A DNA stretch of 64,000 nucleotides from Bacteroides sp. Lineage in GTDB: Bacteria > Bacteroidota > Bacteroidia > Bacteroidales > Muribaculaceae. The translations under genes and the position numbers were made by a program. Below are positions 1 through 10,328 of this stretch, one piece after another. The stretch is taken from positions 50,870 through 114,869 of the forward strand of contig JAAVDE010000041.1 of the NCBI GenBank assembly GCA_014801955.1, read 5' to 3'. The notes beneath the pieces are model-generated. The model searched no databases and was not told the origin of the DNA. It saw nothing but the letters and a program-made list of their open reading frames with translations. How positions within the stretch are numbered: position 1 is the first letter of the stretch; each line of letters begins with the position of its first letter.

Positions 1-2
1 GC

Positions 3-3000
3 GCCGGCGTGACCGCCACTTCCGCCGCCGGCGAGAGCCACGACGCGCAGGCATTCATTCCCTTTTTCCGCTACTTCATCGACGGCGAGGCCGGGCAGTA
101 TGTCAACGCCGCCACGCCGCCGCGCTTCACCCTTCGCAACGCCGCCGGCGCCGCAGTTGACCTGCCGCTGAAAATAACGCTGACAGCCAAGAGCGACACC
201 CTGGTGCCCGATTCGGCCTGGTCCAATATTCCGTCGGGGGCATATGACCTCAACGTTGAGGCCGAGGGCGCCCACCCGAGTCAGTTTGAAATCTGCGTTT
301 ACCGGCAGTCAGACCCGATGCCGCCGACCGAAAGCGGCCTGTTCATTCCCCGCAGCTCGGCTGCTCCGGGCGATAAGCTGCTGGTTGGCACGTCGTTTGC
401 CGACAGCCATATATTAATGGTAAAATGGACGCCCGACACTATTCTGGAGCAGCGCTGGCTGGAGCCGCAGCAGGGTAACTTCTTCGTTGACATTACTCTG
501 CCCGACTCCGTCGATGAGGCAACGCTGACGTTCCTCACCCTGCGCAACTACCGCTTTATCGAACGCATCGTCAGCATCAGCCGCCCCGACGCTCCCCGCT
601 CGCTGACAGTGGCCGTTGAGTCGCTGCGCAACAAAATGATTCCCGGCGAATCGGAGCGCTGGACGATTCGCGTTGACAACAACCTGGGCCGGGCACAGCA
701 GGCCGCGGTTATGCTCAACGTTTATTCGCGCGCGCTCGACGCCCTGCGCCCGCTGCAGTGGTCGTTCACTCCGCCGCCCGTTTGGGGCCGTAACCTCCAT
801 TTCAACAATGCTCCGAGCTATTTCGACGGCACTTTCAACAGCATGCCCTACTCTTTCGCGTCGCCGATAACCGGCACGCGACCGGGCTTTAACCTGTGGG
901 GCCAATCGTGGCCACGGGAAGAGGTTATGTTGTTTCGCAGCTACGGCTCCTCCAAAATGATGATGAAAGCCGCAGCGACCGGCGCAATGGCCATGAACGA
1001 CATGGCGGCAGCCGACACTGCCGTTGCCGAGTCGGCCGCCGATGGCGGCGAAGCCGACCTGGAGGAGTCGGCAGTGGAGGTTAACGGCGGCGCTCAGTCC
1101 GAGCCCGAGTCCGATGCATACCGCCTGCCTGAGGTGCCGGTGGCGCTCTGGCAGCCGGAGCTGACAACCGGCGCCGACGGCTCGGTAGAAGTGACCTTCA
1201 CCGCACCTGACGCCAACACAACCTGGGGTGTTAAGGCGCTGGCCTATAACCGCAATCTGCTCAGCGGCCTGTTCGGAGCCGACATTATTGCCTCGAAGCC
1301 GATAATGGTTCAGCCGGGGCTGCCGCGCTTCATGCGTCAGGGCGACGAAATCGAGCTGAAAGCCATGATTCAGAACGCAACCGATTCAGTTGCCGCAACA
1401 GTTTCGACCATAGAAGTCTTCAATCCGGCCAACGACTCGATTATTGCCCGCAGCGAGTTTTTTGACACCATAGCCGCGCAATCGTCGGCGCTGGTTTCGC
1501 GCATGTTCACTGCTCCCGCCTCCACGGCGGTTGTCGGCGTCAGAGTGCGCGCCACCGCTGGGCGCTTCACCGACGGCGAGCAGTCGCTCATCGCCATTCT
1601 GCCGTCGGAAATGACCGTAACCACCGGCACTCCGCTGTTTCTCCCCTCCGATTCGGTCGAGGCGACCGTTAACGTTCCCCGGGGCGGCACGCTGACCTTC
1701 ACGGCCAACGCCACCTGGGAGTGCGTTGCCGCGCTCCCCGCCCTGGCGGCGCCCGAGAGCCGCAGCGCCCTGACTGCGGCCAACGCCCTCTTTAGCGTGG
1801 CAACGGCCCGTGGCCTGCTCCGCGCCCATCCCGAAATCGCCCGCGCGCTCCATAGCTGGGAGGCCGGCGACTCAATGCTGGTTTCGCGCCTGATGCGCAA
1901 CGACGACCTGAAGCTCGCCCTGCTGTCGTCAACGCCCTTTGTCAACGCCGCCCAGAGCCAGACCGACCAACGCGCCCGCCTGTTGCTGCTCTTCAACAAT
2001 CGACTGATTGACAAAACCATCAACGAGGCCATAGCAATCCTTTCGAAGCTCAGCCGCAACGGCGGCCTGGCCTGGGTCGAGGGCAACTCGGAGCCGTCGG
2101 AATGGATTACCCTGCGCGTGCTCTCGACAATTGCCGACCTCAAACGCCTCGGCTACCTGCCCGACAGCAAGCAACTCTCGCGCCTGACAACCAACGCCGT
2201 TGAGTATCTCGACCGCGAGGTCGCCAAGGAATATGCCCGCAACAAAAAGGCCACGTTCCCGGCCTACGTCATGGTCCGCAGCCGCTTCCCCGAGGTTCGC
2301 CAGTCGGCCCCGGCGCGCCGCGCTGCCGCCGCCACCGTTCAGCAGCTCGTTGGCCACTGGCGCGACCTGCCGCTGGCATCGCTGGCTCCCGCAGCCATCA
2401 TTCTCAACGAAAACGGCTATCAGTCAACGGCCCGCCGGCTGCTCGAATCGCTGCGCCAACACGAAGCCTGGAATCAGACGCCGCTCGACGCCAACCTGCT
2501 CAATGCTTTCGCCTCCATAGAACCCGGATGCTCCGACGTTGAAACCATCCGCAACAGCTATCTGCGCCGCAAGCAGAGCGCCGACTGGGGTCGCGGAGCC
2601 GACGTCAGCGCCCTGGTGGCCGCCATTCTCAACAGCGGCGACACCTGGCTCATTCCCGCGGCCAACTCGCTGAGCGTTCAGGTCAACGGCCAACCGACCG
2701 ACGTTGCCCCCGAGCGCTTCACCGGCGAGTTCCGCCTGGATCTCCCCGAGGGCGGCCTCGTTGAAATCTCGAAGGGTCACTATCCGGCCTGGGGCGGCGT
2801 TTTCTCCGCCTCGGTTGACTCCATCGCCAACGTCGAGCCTTTTGCCGGCGAGGATCTCAAGCTAACCAGAAGCATCAGCGGCACGATGGCCCCGGGCGAA
2901 AAGGTGACCGTTACGCTCACTCTCGAAGCTTCGCAGAGCATTGACTACGTCCTCGTGACCCAGCCGCTTTGTGCCGCCTTCGAAGCCGTTGACCAACTGC

Positions 3001-3212
3001 CGGCAATGCGATGGACCGGGGTCACCTCCGTTTATCGCGAACCGCTGGCAAGCTGCGTCAACTGGTACCTCACGCGACTGCCCAAAGGCAAAACCATCCT
3101 GACCGAAACCTTCTACGTCACCGCCGACGGCACCTTCACCCTCGCTCCCGCCCAAGCCCAAAGCCAGTACGCCCCGCAATTCCAATCCCACACCGCCGGC
3201 CAAACTCTCTGA
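3..3212 (+). CDS. Alpha-2-macroglobulin family protein, C-terminal part (5' truncated by window edge)
   Basis: Open frame from the window edge; MG/A2M-like segments (LWQPELTTGADGSVEVTFTAPDANTTWGVKALAYN) and a terpenoid-cyclase-like helical C-terminal region; stop at 3210-3212. Confidence 0.8.
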   Translation, partial: AGVTATSAAGESHDAQAFIPFFRYFIDGEAGQYVNAATPPRFTLRNAAGAAVDLPLKITLTAKSDTLVPDSAWSNIPSGAYDLNVEAEGAHPSQFEICVYRQSDPMPPTESGLFIPRSSAAPGDKLLVGTSFADSHILMVKWTPDTILEQRWLEPQQGNFFVDITLPDSVDEATLTFLTLRNYRFIERIVSISRPDAPRSLTVAVESLRNKMIPGESERWTIRVDNNLGRAQQAAVMLNVYSRALDALRPLQWSFTPPPVWGRNLHFNNAPSYFDGTFNSMPYSFASPITGTRPGFNLWGQSWPREEVMLFRSYGSSKMMMKAAATGAMAMNDMAAADTAVAESAADGGEADLEESAVEVNGGAQSEPESDAYRLPEVPVALWQPELTTGADGSVEVTFTAPDANTTWGVKALAYNRNLLSGLFGADIIASKPIMVQPGLPRFMRQGDEIELKAMIQNATDSVAATVSTIEVFNPANDSIIARSEFFDTIAAQSSALVSRMFTAPASTAVVGVRVRATAGRFTDGEQSLIAILPSEMTVTTGTPLFLPSDSVEATVNVPRGGTLTFTANATWECVAALPALAAPESRSALTAANALFSVATARGLLRAHPEIARALHSWEAGDSMLVSRLMRNDDLKLALLSSTPFVNAAQSQTDQRARLLLLFNNRLIDKTINEAIAILSKLSRNGGLAWVEGNSEPSEWITLRVLSTIADLKRLGYLPDSKQLSRLTTNAVEYLDREVAKEYARNKKATFPAYVMVRSRFPEVRQSAPARRAAAATVQQLVGHWRDLPLASLAPAAIILNENGYQSTARRLLESLRQHEAWNQTPLDANLLNAFASIEPGCSDVETIRNSYLRRKQSADWGRGADVSALVAAILNSGDTWLIPAANSLSVQVNGQPTDVAPERFTGEFRLDLPEGGLVEISKGHYPAWGGVFSASVDSIANVEPFAGEDLKLTRSISGTMAPGEKVTVTLTLEASQSIDYVLVTQPLCAAFEAVDQLPAMRWTGVTSVYREPLASCVNWYLTRLPKGKTILTETFYVTADGTFTLAPAQAQSQYAPQFQSHTAGQTL

Positions 3213-3328
3213 CATAACGCATAAAAATTCTTAAATTGGCTGGAAATTTCATTTCGGCGCTGTTTAGATTAAAAAGTTTTTTAGTAACTTTGCAATCGCG
3301 AAGAATAATCATAACCTAAAATAGACCC

Positions 3329-5311
3329 ATGAGAACTAATCTTAGCTCTAAAATTAAACTTGATTCAATTCCCAGCCGCTATTATGCGCCGGAAGATGAA
3401 ATCGAACTCGCTGCCCTGACGCGCGAGGAGAAAATCGATACCCGCATTTATGAAACGTCGGCCGAGGGTGCCGAGGGCATTGCCGAACATGTTGTTCACG
3501 CAATGGAGCGCGCCGAGGCCAAACGCGGCAAATTCGTTATGGCTCTGGGCGCCGGCAATAGCGTCAGCGGCGTTTATGCCGAGCTGGTAAAGCTCCACCA
3601 GGCCGGCAAGGTGAGTTTCAAAAACACGGTTGTTTTCAACCTCTGCGATTTCTATAGCGAGGATGGCGAGTCAACTTCGACCATGACGCTTCTGAAGGAG
3701 AATTTCCTTGACCTGGTTGACATTCTTCCGGAGAATATCCACACGTTCAATACCTCGTGTCCGCGCCAGCAGGTCGGAGCAATGTGTCGCGACTACGAAG
3801 CGCGGATTGAAAACGCCGGCGGCCTTGACCTTTGCCTCTGCCAAATCGGCGCCCACGGCGCTCTGGGGCTGAACGAGCCCGGCTCAACGGCGTCGAGCGT
3901 TTGCCGACTGGTCCTGCTCAGCGCCGAGCAGCGCCAGAACGTTTCAAACACCTATAAGGTCAACAACGCTCCCACGACGGGTCTGACCCTGGGCATGAGC
4001 GACATCCTGGCCTCGCGCCGCATCATTGCAATGGCCTGGGGCGAGAACCGCTCGGCCATCGTTGCAAAGGCCGTTGAGGGCGAGGTTACCGCGTCGGTGC
4101 CCGCCTCGCTGCTCCAGACCCATTCGCGCACAACGCTGGTGCTCGACATCAATGCCGCCGAAGGCCTGACCCGCATTTCCCACCCCTGGCTCGTTACCAA
4201 CTGCGAGTGGAACGACAAGCTGATTCGCCGCGCAATCGTTTGGCTCTGCGAGCAGACCGGCAAACCGATTCTCAAACTCACCAACCAGGACTATAATGAC
4301 CACGGCCTGGGCGAGCTGCTGGCAATCTATGGCTCCGGCTATAACGTGAACATCAAGGTGTTCAACGAGCTCCAGCACACCATTACCGGCTGGCCCGGAG
4401 GCAAACCCAACGCCGACGACACCTATCGCCCCGAGCGCGCCACTCCCTATCCGAAGCGCGTAATCGTTTTCTCGCCCCACCCCGACGACGACGTAATCTC
4501 TATGGGCGGCACCCTGAAGCGCCTCGTTGACCAGGGCCACGACGTTCACGTTGCCTACGAAACCTCGGGCAACATCGCCGTCGGCGACGAAGACATGATG
4601 CGCTACATCATGCTCAACGACTACATTGCCCCGCTCTTTGGCTTCGACAACGAGAACTTCAAGCAGAAATCCAAGGAAATCCACGATTTCCTCGCCAACA
4701 AGCACGCCGGCGACATGGACTCCGACGACATCCGCACCATCAAGACCATGATTCGCCAGGCCGAGGCCCGCACCGCCTGCAAGTGGGTCGGCGTGAAGCC
4801 CGAAAACGTTCACTTCCTCCGCCTCCCCTTCTATGAGACCGGCGCCATTAAAAAGGGCGACCTGACGGAGAAAGACATTGAAATCGTTCGCAAGCTGATT
4901 ACCGACATCAAACCCCACCAGATTTTCGTTGCCGGCGACCTGGCCGACCCCCACGGAACCCACCGCGTCTGCACCGACGCCGTTCTGGCCGTCGTTGACG
5001 AATGTAAGGACGAGGAGTGGATGAAGGACTGCCGCATCTGGATGTATCGCGGCGCATGGGCCGAATGGGAAATCGACCATATTGAAATGGCAGTGCCAAT
5101 TTCGCCCGAAGAGCTCCGCTTCAAGCGCAACTCCATTCTCAAGCACCAGAGCCAGATGGAAAACGCACCCTTCCTGGGCGACGACGACCGCCTCTTCTGG
5201 CAGCGCGCCGAGGAGCGCAACCGCGCAACCGCAGCGCTCTACAGCTCCCTGGGCCTGGCCGACTACGAAGCCATGGAAGCCTTCGTGCAATACCACCCCA
5301 TCCCCGATTAA
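3329..5311 (+). CDS. Glucosamine-6-phosphate deaminase-like (NagB/SugI) domain fused to a PIG-L/LmbE deacetylase domain
   Basis: N-terminal NagB-like fold (GAGNSVSGVYAEL, LNEPGS) and C-terminal FSPHPDDDVISMGGT PIG-L motif; TAACTTTG promoter just upstream. Confidence 0.85.
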   Translation: MRTNLSSKIKLDSIPSRYYAPEDEIELAALTREEKIDTRIYETSAEGAEGIAEHVVHAMERAEAKRGKFVMALGAGNSVSGVYAELVKLHQAGKVSFKNTVVFNLCDFYSEDGESTSTMTLLKENFLDLVDILPENIHTFNTSCPRQQVGAMCRDYEARIENAGGLDLCLCQIGAHGALGLNEPGSTASSVCRLVLLSAEQRQNVSNTYKVNNAPTTGLTLGMSDILASRRIIAMAWGENRSAIVAKAVEGEVTASVPASLLQTHSRTTLVLDINAAEGLTRISHPWLVTNCEWNDKLIRRAIVWLCEQTGKPILKLTNQDYNDHGLGELLAIYGSGYNVNIKVFNELQHTITGWPGGKPNADDTYRPERATPYPKRVIVFSPHPDDDVISMGGTLKRLVDQGHDVHVAYETSGNIAVGDEDMMRYIMLNDYIAPLFGFDNENFKQKSKEIHDFLANKHAGDMDSDDIRTIKTMIRQAEARTACKWVGVKPENVHFLRLPFYETGAIKKGDLTEKDIEIVRKLITDIKPHQIFVAGDLADPHGTHRVCTDAVLAVVDECKDEEWMKDCRIWMYRGAWAEWEIDHIEMAVPISPEELRFKRNSILKHQSQMENAPFLGDDDRLFWQRAEERNRATAALYSSLGLADYEAMEAFVQYHPIPD

Positions 5312-5334
5312 TCCCAATTACCCCAATAAACTCC

Positions 5335-5372
5335 AAAAAAGCGCCTGTCATCGTCCGACAGGCGCTTTTTGT
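5335..5372 (+). terminator. Rho-independent terminator
   Basis: AAAAAGCGCCTGTC-atcgtcc-GACAGGCGCTTTTT perfect stem with T run. Confidence 0.9.
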
Positions 5373-5459
5373 TACCATTTTGACAAAAATGGATTCCCAA
5401 CGGGATAAATGTATGTTGGCGGAAATTGCTAACTTTGCGGCGGAAAAAAATTGTGAATT

Positions 5460-6932
5460 ATGAAAAGGATATTCATCACGTTTGTTGCCGGGTTGCTCGC
5501 AGTCGGGTCAGCCCGGGCCGAGGTGCTGACGCTGGAGCAGTGTCGGCAAATGGCATTGGAAAACAATAAGGCTATCCGAATGGCGTCGGCCGAGAAGCAG
5601 GCCGCATATTATCAGCGCAAGTCGGCGTTTACGAATTATCTGCCGAAGATCTCGGCGGCGGGCGGCTATATGTTCACGTCCGATGAGATTTCGCTGCTCA
5701 ACGATGAGCAGAAGCAAACGCTGCCCCACATCGGCGACGGCATTTCGGCATCGGCCCAGCAGTTAGGGGCCGCGCTGGCCGCCAACCCTCAGCTGGCACC
5801 GCTGCTCCAGGGGTTGCAGGCGCCGATGGGAGCCGCCGTCAAGGGGCTGCAAACGCAGCTCAACGGCGTTGGCCAGAGTCTGGTCGACGCTCTGACGACC
5901 GACACCCGCAACGCTGCGGCCATCACCCTGCAGCTGACCCAGCCGATCTACATGGGCGGCAAAATCATTGCCTATAACAAGATTGCGAAGCTGGCCGAGC
6001 AGGCCGCCGACGACAAAATGGAGATGGCGCGCCGCCAGGCCCTGGTCGAGGTCGACGAAACGTATTGGCAGATCGTTGCCCTTACGGCCAAAAAGGAGCT
6101 TGCCGAGAGCTATCTGAAACTGGTCAACGAGCTCGACGCCAACGTTAACGCAATGATTCAGGAGGGCGTTGCAACGCGCGCCGACGGTTTGAGCGTGAAA
6201 ATCAAGGCCAACCAGGCCGAGGTTGCGGTCATTCAGGTCAACAATGGCCTGAGCCTGCTGAAAATGCTCCTCTGCCAGCTGATAGGCCTGGAGGAGAGCA
6301 CGCAGCTGACCCTGGCCGACGAGAATATGCTCGACAATATCATGGCGGAGACAAACAGTTATGCCTCCGACGAATCCTGGCGCCAAAACCGCCCGGAGCT
6401 GCGGGCTCTTGGCCGCTCGGCCGAGGTGTTTCACCAGAAGGAGCGCCTGGCGCTGTCGGAAACGATGCCCACGGTCGCACTGACCGGCGGCTATTCGTGG
6501 ATAACTCCGGGGCTGTTTAACGGCTTCGAGAATAAGTTCAGGGGCTTATGGAACGTCGGCGTGGTCGTTAAGGTTCCGATTCTGACCTGGGGCGACCGGG
6601 TATATAAGGTGAAGGCCGCGCGGGCCAACACTCAGGTCGCACGCCTGAAACTCGAAGAAACCACCGAGAAAATACAACTGCAGATCGCCCAGAGCCGCAA
6701 CACGCTCGAAGAGTCGCGCAGCCGGCTGGTTGCCTGCGAGAGCGCCCGCACCGTTGCCGACGAGAACCTTCGCATGGCAACCCTGGGCATGAACGAGGGG
6801 GTTATTCCCGTTATCAACGTTAACGAGGCGCAAACCGCCTGGCTCAGCGCGCGCTCCGAGCTGATTGCCGCTCAGATTGACCTGAAACTCGCCCACGTTC
6901 ACCTGCAGAGCGCACTGGGCCTCATCAAATGA
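5460..6932 (+). CDS. TolC family outer membrane efflux protein
   Basis: Signal peptide, LTLEQCRQMALENN start motif, coiled-coil TolC repeats; promoter TAACTTTG at about 5430. Confidence 0.88.
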   Translation: MKRIFITFVAGLLAVGSARAEVLTLEQCRQMALENNKAIRMASAEKQAAYYQRKSAFTNYLPKISAAGGYMFTSDEISLLNDEQKQTLPHIGDGISASAQQLGAALAANPQLAPLLQGLQAPMGAAVKGLQTQLNGVGQSLVDALTTDTRNAAAITLQLTQPIYMGGKIIAYNKIAKLAEQAADDKMEMARRQALVEVDETYWQIVALTAKKELAESYLKLVNELDANVNAMIQEGVATRADGLSVKIKANQAEVAVIQVNNGLSLLKMLLCQLIGLEESTQLTLADENMLDNIMAETNSYASDESWRQNRPELRALGRSAEVFHQKERLALSETMPTVALTGGYSWITPGLFNGFENKFRGLWNVGVVVKVPILTWGDRVYKVKAARANTQVARLKLEETTEKIQLQIAQSRNTLEESRSRLVACESARTVADENLRMATLGMNEGVIPVINVNEAQTAWLSARSELIAAQIDLKLAHVHLQSALGLIK

Positions 6933-6964
6933 TTCAAAAATAACGTTAAAGCATTGTTTATAAT

Positions 6965-7963
6965 ATGGATAAACGAAAAAAATCGAATCTTTCGCTGGTT
7001 CTGGTAGCCGCAGCGATTGTTGTCGTAGTCATCATTGCCGTCATTATCGCAGGCCTGCGCATGAGCAGCCTGCCCGAACTGATTCAGGGCCAGGTTGAAA
7101 CCGCGACCTATCGCGTTTCGAGCAAGATTCCGGGCCGAGTTCTCGAAATCAGAGTCGAAGAGGGCGACACGGTTTGCGCCGGCGATACCCTCGTTATCCT
7201 CGAAGCCCCCGACATCGAAGCCAAGCTGGCGCAGGCCGACGCCGCCCGCCGCGCCGCCGAAGCCCTGCAACACAAAGCCCAGAAGGGCGCGCGCAGCGAG
7301 CAAATAGAGGGCGCCTTCCAGCTCTGGCAAAAGGCCAAAGCGGGAGTGGAGGTTGCCGAAAAGAGCTATAACCGCGTCAACCGCCTGTTTGAACAGGGCG
7401 TGCTCCCCGAGCAGAAGCGCGACGAAGCCTATGCGCAATATCAGGCTATGGTTGCCAGCGAAAAGGCCGCCAAGAGCCAATATGATCTTGCAGTCAAAGG
7501 CGCCCAGGCCGAAGACAAGGAAGCCGCCGGCGCCCAGGTTGCGCGCGCCGAGGCTGCCATCAGCGAGGTCAACTCCTATTTGGCCGAAACGGTTCTGACG
7601 GCGTCGGAGAGCGGCATCGTTACTGAAATCTATCCCCGCGTGGGCGAGCTCGTCGGCTCGGGCGCTCCGCTGCTCAACGTTGCGATGATCAACGACATGT
7701 GGTTCGTTTTCAACGTTCGCGAAGACCGCCTGCCGGGCCTGACCGCCGGCACGGAGACCGAGGTCTACGTTCCTGCCTTCGACAAGAACGTTAAGGTGCG
7801 CATTGCGCGCGTAAAGGAAGTTGGCAGCTACGCCGTTTGGAAAGCGACCAAGGCGCTCGACCGCTACGACCTCAAGACCTTTGAACTGAAAGCCGTTCCG
7901 GTTGACTCCGACCCGCTGCCGGGCGTTCGCCCCGGAATGTCGGCAATTCTGAACGCTGACTGA
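6965..7963 (+). CDS. HlyD family membrane fusion protein
   Basis: N-terminal TM, biotinyl-lipoyl-like halves, coiled coil (KIPGRVLEIRVEEGDTVCAGDTLV). Confidence 0.88.
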   Translation: MDKRKKSNLSLVLVAAAIVVVVIIAVIIAGLRMSSLPELIQGQVETATYRVSSKIPGRVLEIRVEEGDTVCAGDTLVILEAPDIEAKLAQADAARRAAEALQHKAQKGARSEQIEGAFQLWQKAKAGVEVAEKSYNRVNRLFEQGVLPEQKRDEAYAQYQAMVASEKAAKSQYDLAVKGAQAEDKEAAGAQVARAEAAISEVNSYLAETVLTASESGIVTEIYPRVGELVGSGAPLLNVAMINDMWFVFNVREDRLPGLTAGTETEVYVPAFDKNVKVRIARVKEVGSYAVWKATKALDRYDLKTFELKAVPVDSDPLPGVRPGMSAILNAD

Positions 7964-7971
7964 CAACGGCA

Positions 7972-9156
7972 ATGAAGCGCAAAAACGTTTTTGCGAGGCT
8001 GTGGACACTGTGGATGAGGGAGTTGTATTTCTTCTCCCATCGTCCGCTGATGCTGGTCGTTATGTTCATCGCGCCGATTCTGCTGCTGATTTTCTTTCTG
8101 TCGCTGATGGGCGCGGGACTGCCGACCGACCTGCCGGCGGGGATTGTTGACGAAGACGACACGTCGACGACCCGCACTCTGGTCCGCACGCTCGACGCCA
8201 TGGAAAACACCGACCTGCGCCACCGCTACCACAGCTTCAGCGAGGCTCGCGACGCCATGCAGCGCGGCGAAATCTACGCCTTTTTCCATATTCCCGAAGG
8301 AACTACGGAGCAGGCCCTGGGCCAGCGCCGGCCCAAAATCGGGTTCTACACGAACGAATCCTACTTCATTGCCGGTTCGCTGCTGATGCGCGACATGAGA
8401 ACCGCCGCCGAAATGATCGGCATGGGCGTGTCGCGCCAGACCTTTCTGGCCAAGGGCATGACCGACGACGCCGCCATGGCCGCGGTTCGCCCCATCGTTA
8501 TCGAAGCCCACCCGCTGGGCAACCCGGTGCTCGACTATTCGGTTTATCTGAGCAACATAATCGTTCCGGGGTGCATTCTGCTGCTGGTTCTGATTTTCAC
8601 GCCCTACACCATTGGCCTCGAATGGAAACGCGGCAAGCAGCGCCGGGTCTACAATGACCTGGCCGGGGGCTCGTCAACGGTGTTTCTCGCCGGCAAGCTC
8701 ATTCCGCAGGCTCTGCTGTTCTCGCTGATGATGCTGCTCTGCGACGTTGTTTTCTACAAGTATCTCCACTTTCCCTGTCGAGGCGGCCTCGGAATGATGT
8801 TTCTCATCGGCGTTCTCTGCATTCTGGCCGCGCAGTCGTTCGGAGTGTTCGTCTACGGTCTGCTGCAGGGCAACATGCGCTTCTCAATGTGTGTGTGCTC
8901 GCTGTGGGGCATCGTTTCCTTCTCGATTTCGGGCCTATCGTTCCCGACCATGGCCATGGACCCGATTCTCCAGGCCGCCGCGTGGCTCTTTCCGCTGCGC
9001 CATTACTATCTTCTCTATGTCAATCAGGCGCTGCATGGCTATCCGCTGCTCTATGCGTGGCCCTCGGTCGTTGCCCTGCTCTGCTTTTTGCTGCTGCCGG
9101 TGCTGACCCTGCCGCTCTATCGCCATGCTTTCCGCCACGCCCGCTATAAACCATGA
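7972..9156 (+). CDS. ABC-2 type transporter permease
   Basis: N-terminal TM, large extracytoplasmic domain, C-terminal TM cluster; operonic with the HlyD-like gene. Confidence 0.85.
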   Translation: MKRKNVFARLWTLWMRELYFFSHRPLMLVVMFIAPILLLIFFLSLMGAGLPTDLPAGIVDEDDTSTTRTLVRTLDAMENTDLRHRYHSFSEARDAMQRGEIYAFFHIPEGTTEQALGQRRPKIGFYTNESYFIAGSLLMRDMRTAAEMIGMGVSRQTFLAKGMTDDAAMAAVRPIVIEAHPLGNPVLDYSVYLSNIIVPGCILLLVLIFTPYTIGLEWKRGKQRRVYNDLAGGSSTVFLAGKLIPQALLFSLMMLLCDVVFYKYLHFPCRGGLGMMFLIGVLCILAAQSFGVFVYGLLQGNMRFSMCVCSLWGIVSFSISGLSFPTMAMDPILQAAAWLFPLRHYYLLYVNQALHGYPLLYAWPSVVALLCFLLLPVLTLPLYRHAFRHARYKP

Positions 9157-10328
9157 CTTCCCGGTTCAACAACATATTTCGCGTTTGCTCAATCGAGTTC
9201 CGCAACATAATGCGCGACCACGGCGTAGTGCTGTTCGTGTTTTTCGTTCCGCTGCTCTATCCGCTGCTCTATGCGTTTATCTACACGAACGAAACCGTTC
9301 GCGACGTTCCCGTTGCCGTTGTCAACGACTCCGGCTCGGCGCTGTCGCGTCAGTTCGTCAGAATGCTCGACGCCACCCCCGAGGTTCGGGTCGTTGCCTC
9401 CTGTACCGACGTCGCCGAGGCCGAGCACCTGAACCGGCTGGGCGAAATCTATGCCTTCGTCGTTATTCCCGCCGACTTTGACCGCACGCTCGACCAGGGG
9501 CGCCAGGCGGTTATCGGTGTGTATGCCGACATGGCCGGCATGCTCTACTACAAGTCGGCGCTGCTGGCCGCCACCAACGTTTCGCTCGCCCTGAACAAGG
9601 AGCTGAAAGTCGAGCGCTTCTACACCGGCGCCACCCCGCGCCAGGAAGCCATTGCAACGCAGCCGGTCGACTATGACTACGTTGCGCTCTATAATCCCCA
9701 GAGCGGCTTCGCCTCCTTCCTGATGCCGGCGGTTATGATGCTCATTATCCAGCAAACGCTGATGCTCGGAATCGGCATGGTCGGCGGCGGAATCCGCGAG
9801 CGCTTCAATGGCCGCGCGCTGCCGCCGATGCGCGCTTTCGGCAATCCGCTGGCCGTTACGTTCGGCAAGACCATCGTTTATTTCGCAATCTATATCATCA
9901 TCGCCGCCTATATGTTCACGGTGGTGAACTACCTGTTCGGGCTGCCGGCGCGAGGCCGCTTCGTGACCTACATCGCCTTCATCGTGCCCTACATCCTGGC
10001 CTGCATCTTCATGGGCATCACCTTCTCGTCGTTTCTCTACCGCCGCGAGGACTGCATCGTTCTGTTCGTGTTCATGTCGGTTCCGCTGCTCTTCATTTCC
10101 GGCATTTCCTGGCCGGGAGCGGCGATTCCGCGGTTCTGGCAGTGGGTCGGCATGCTCTTTCCGTCGACCTATGCGGTCAACGGCTATGTGCGCATCAACT
10201 CAATGGGCGCCTCGCTCGGCCAGGTGGCTCATGAGTTCACGGCCCTTTGGATTCAGACGGGTGCCTACCTGCTGCTCGCCATTTTGTTTTACCACCTGGC
10301 AATCCGCCGCAACTCACTCCGCCGATGA
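9153..10328 (+). CDS. ABC-2 type transporter permease
   Basis: Same architecture as the upstream gene; ATGA overlap at 9153-9156. Confidence 0.85.
   Translation: MTSRFNNIFRVCSIEFRNIMRDHGVVLFVFFVPLLYPLLYAFIYTNETVRDVPVAVVNDSGSALSRQFVRMLDATPEVRVVASCTDVAEAEHLNRLGEIYAFVVIPADFDRTLDQGRQAVIGVYADMAGMLYYKSALLAATNVSLALNKELKVERFYTGATPRQEAIATQPVDYDYVALYNPQSGFASFLMPAVMMLIIQQTLMLGIGMVGGGIRERFNGRALPPMRAFGNPLAVTFGKTIVYFAIYIIIAAYMFTVVNYLFGLPARGRFVTYIAFIVPYILACIFMGITFSSFLYRREDCIVLFVFMSVPLLFISGISWPGAAIPRFWQWVGMLFPSTYAVNGYVRINSMGASLGQVAHEFTALWIQTGAYLLLAILFYHLAIRRNSLRR

Noticed and set aside
3944-5317. 457-aa minus-strand ORF opposite the NagB-PIG-L gene
   Set aside because: Antisense artefact with biased composition; sense gene has clear domains
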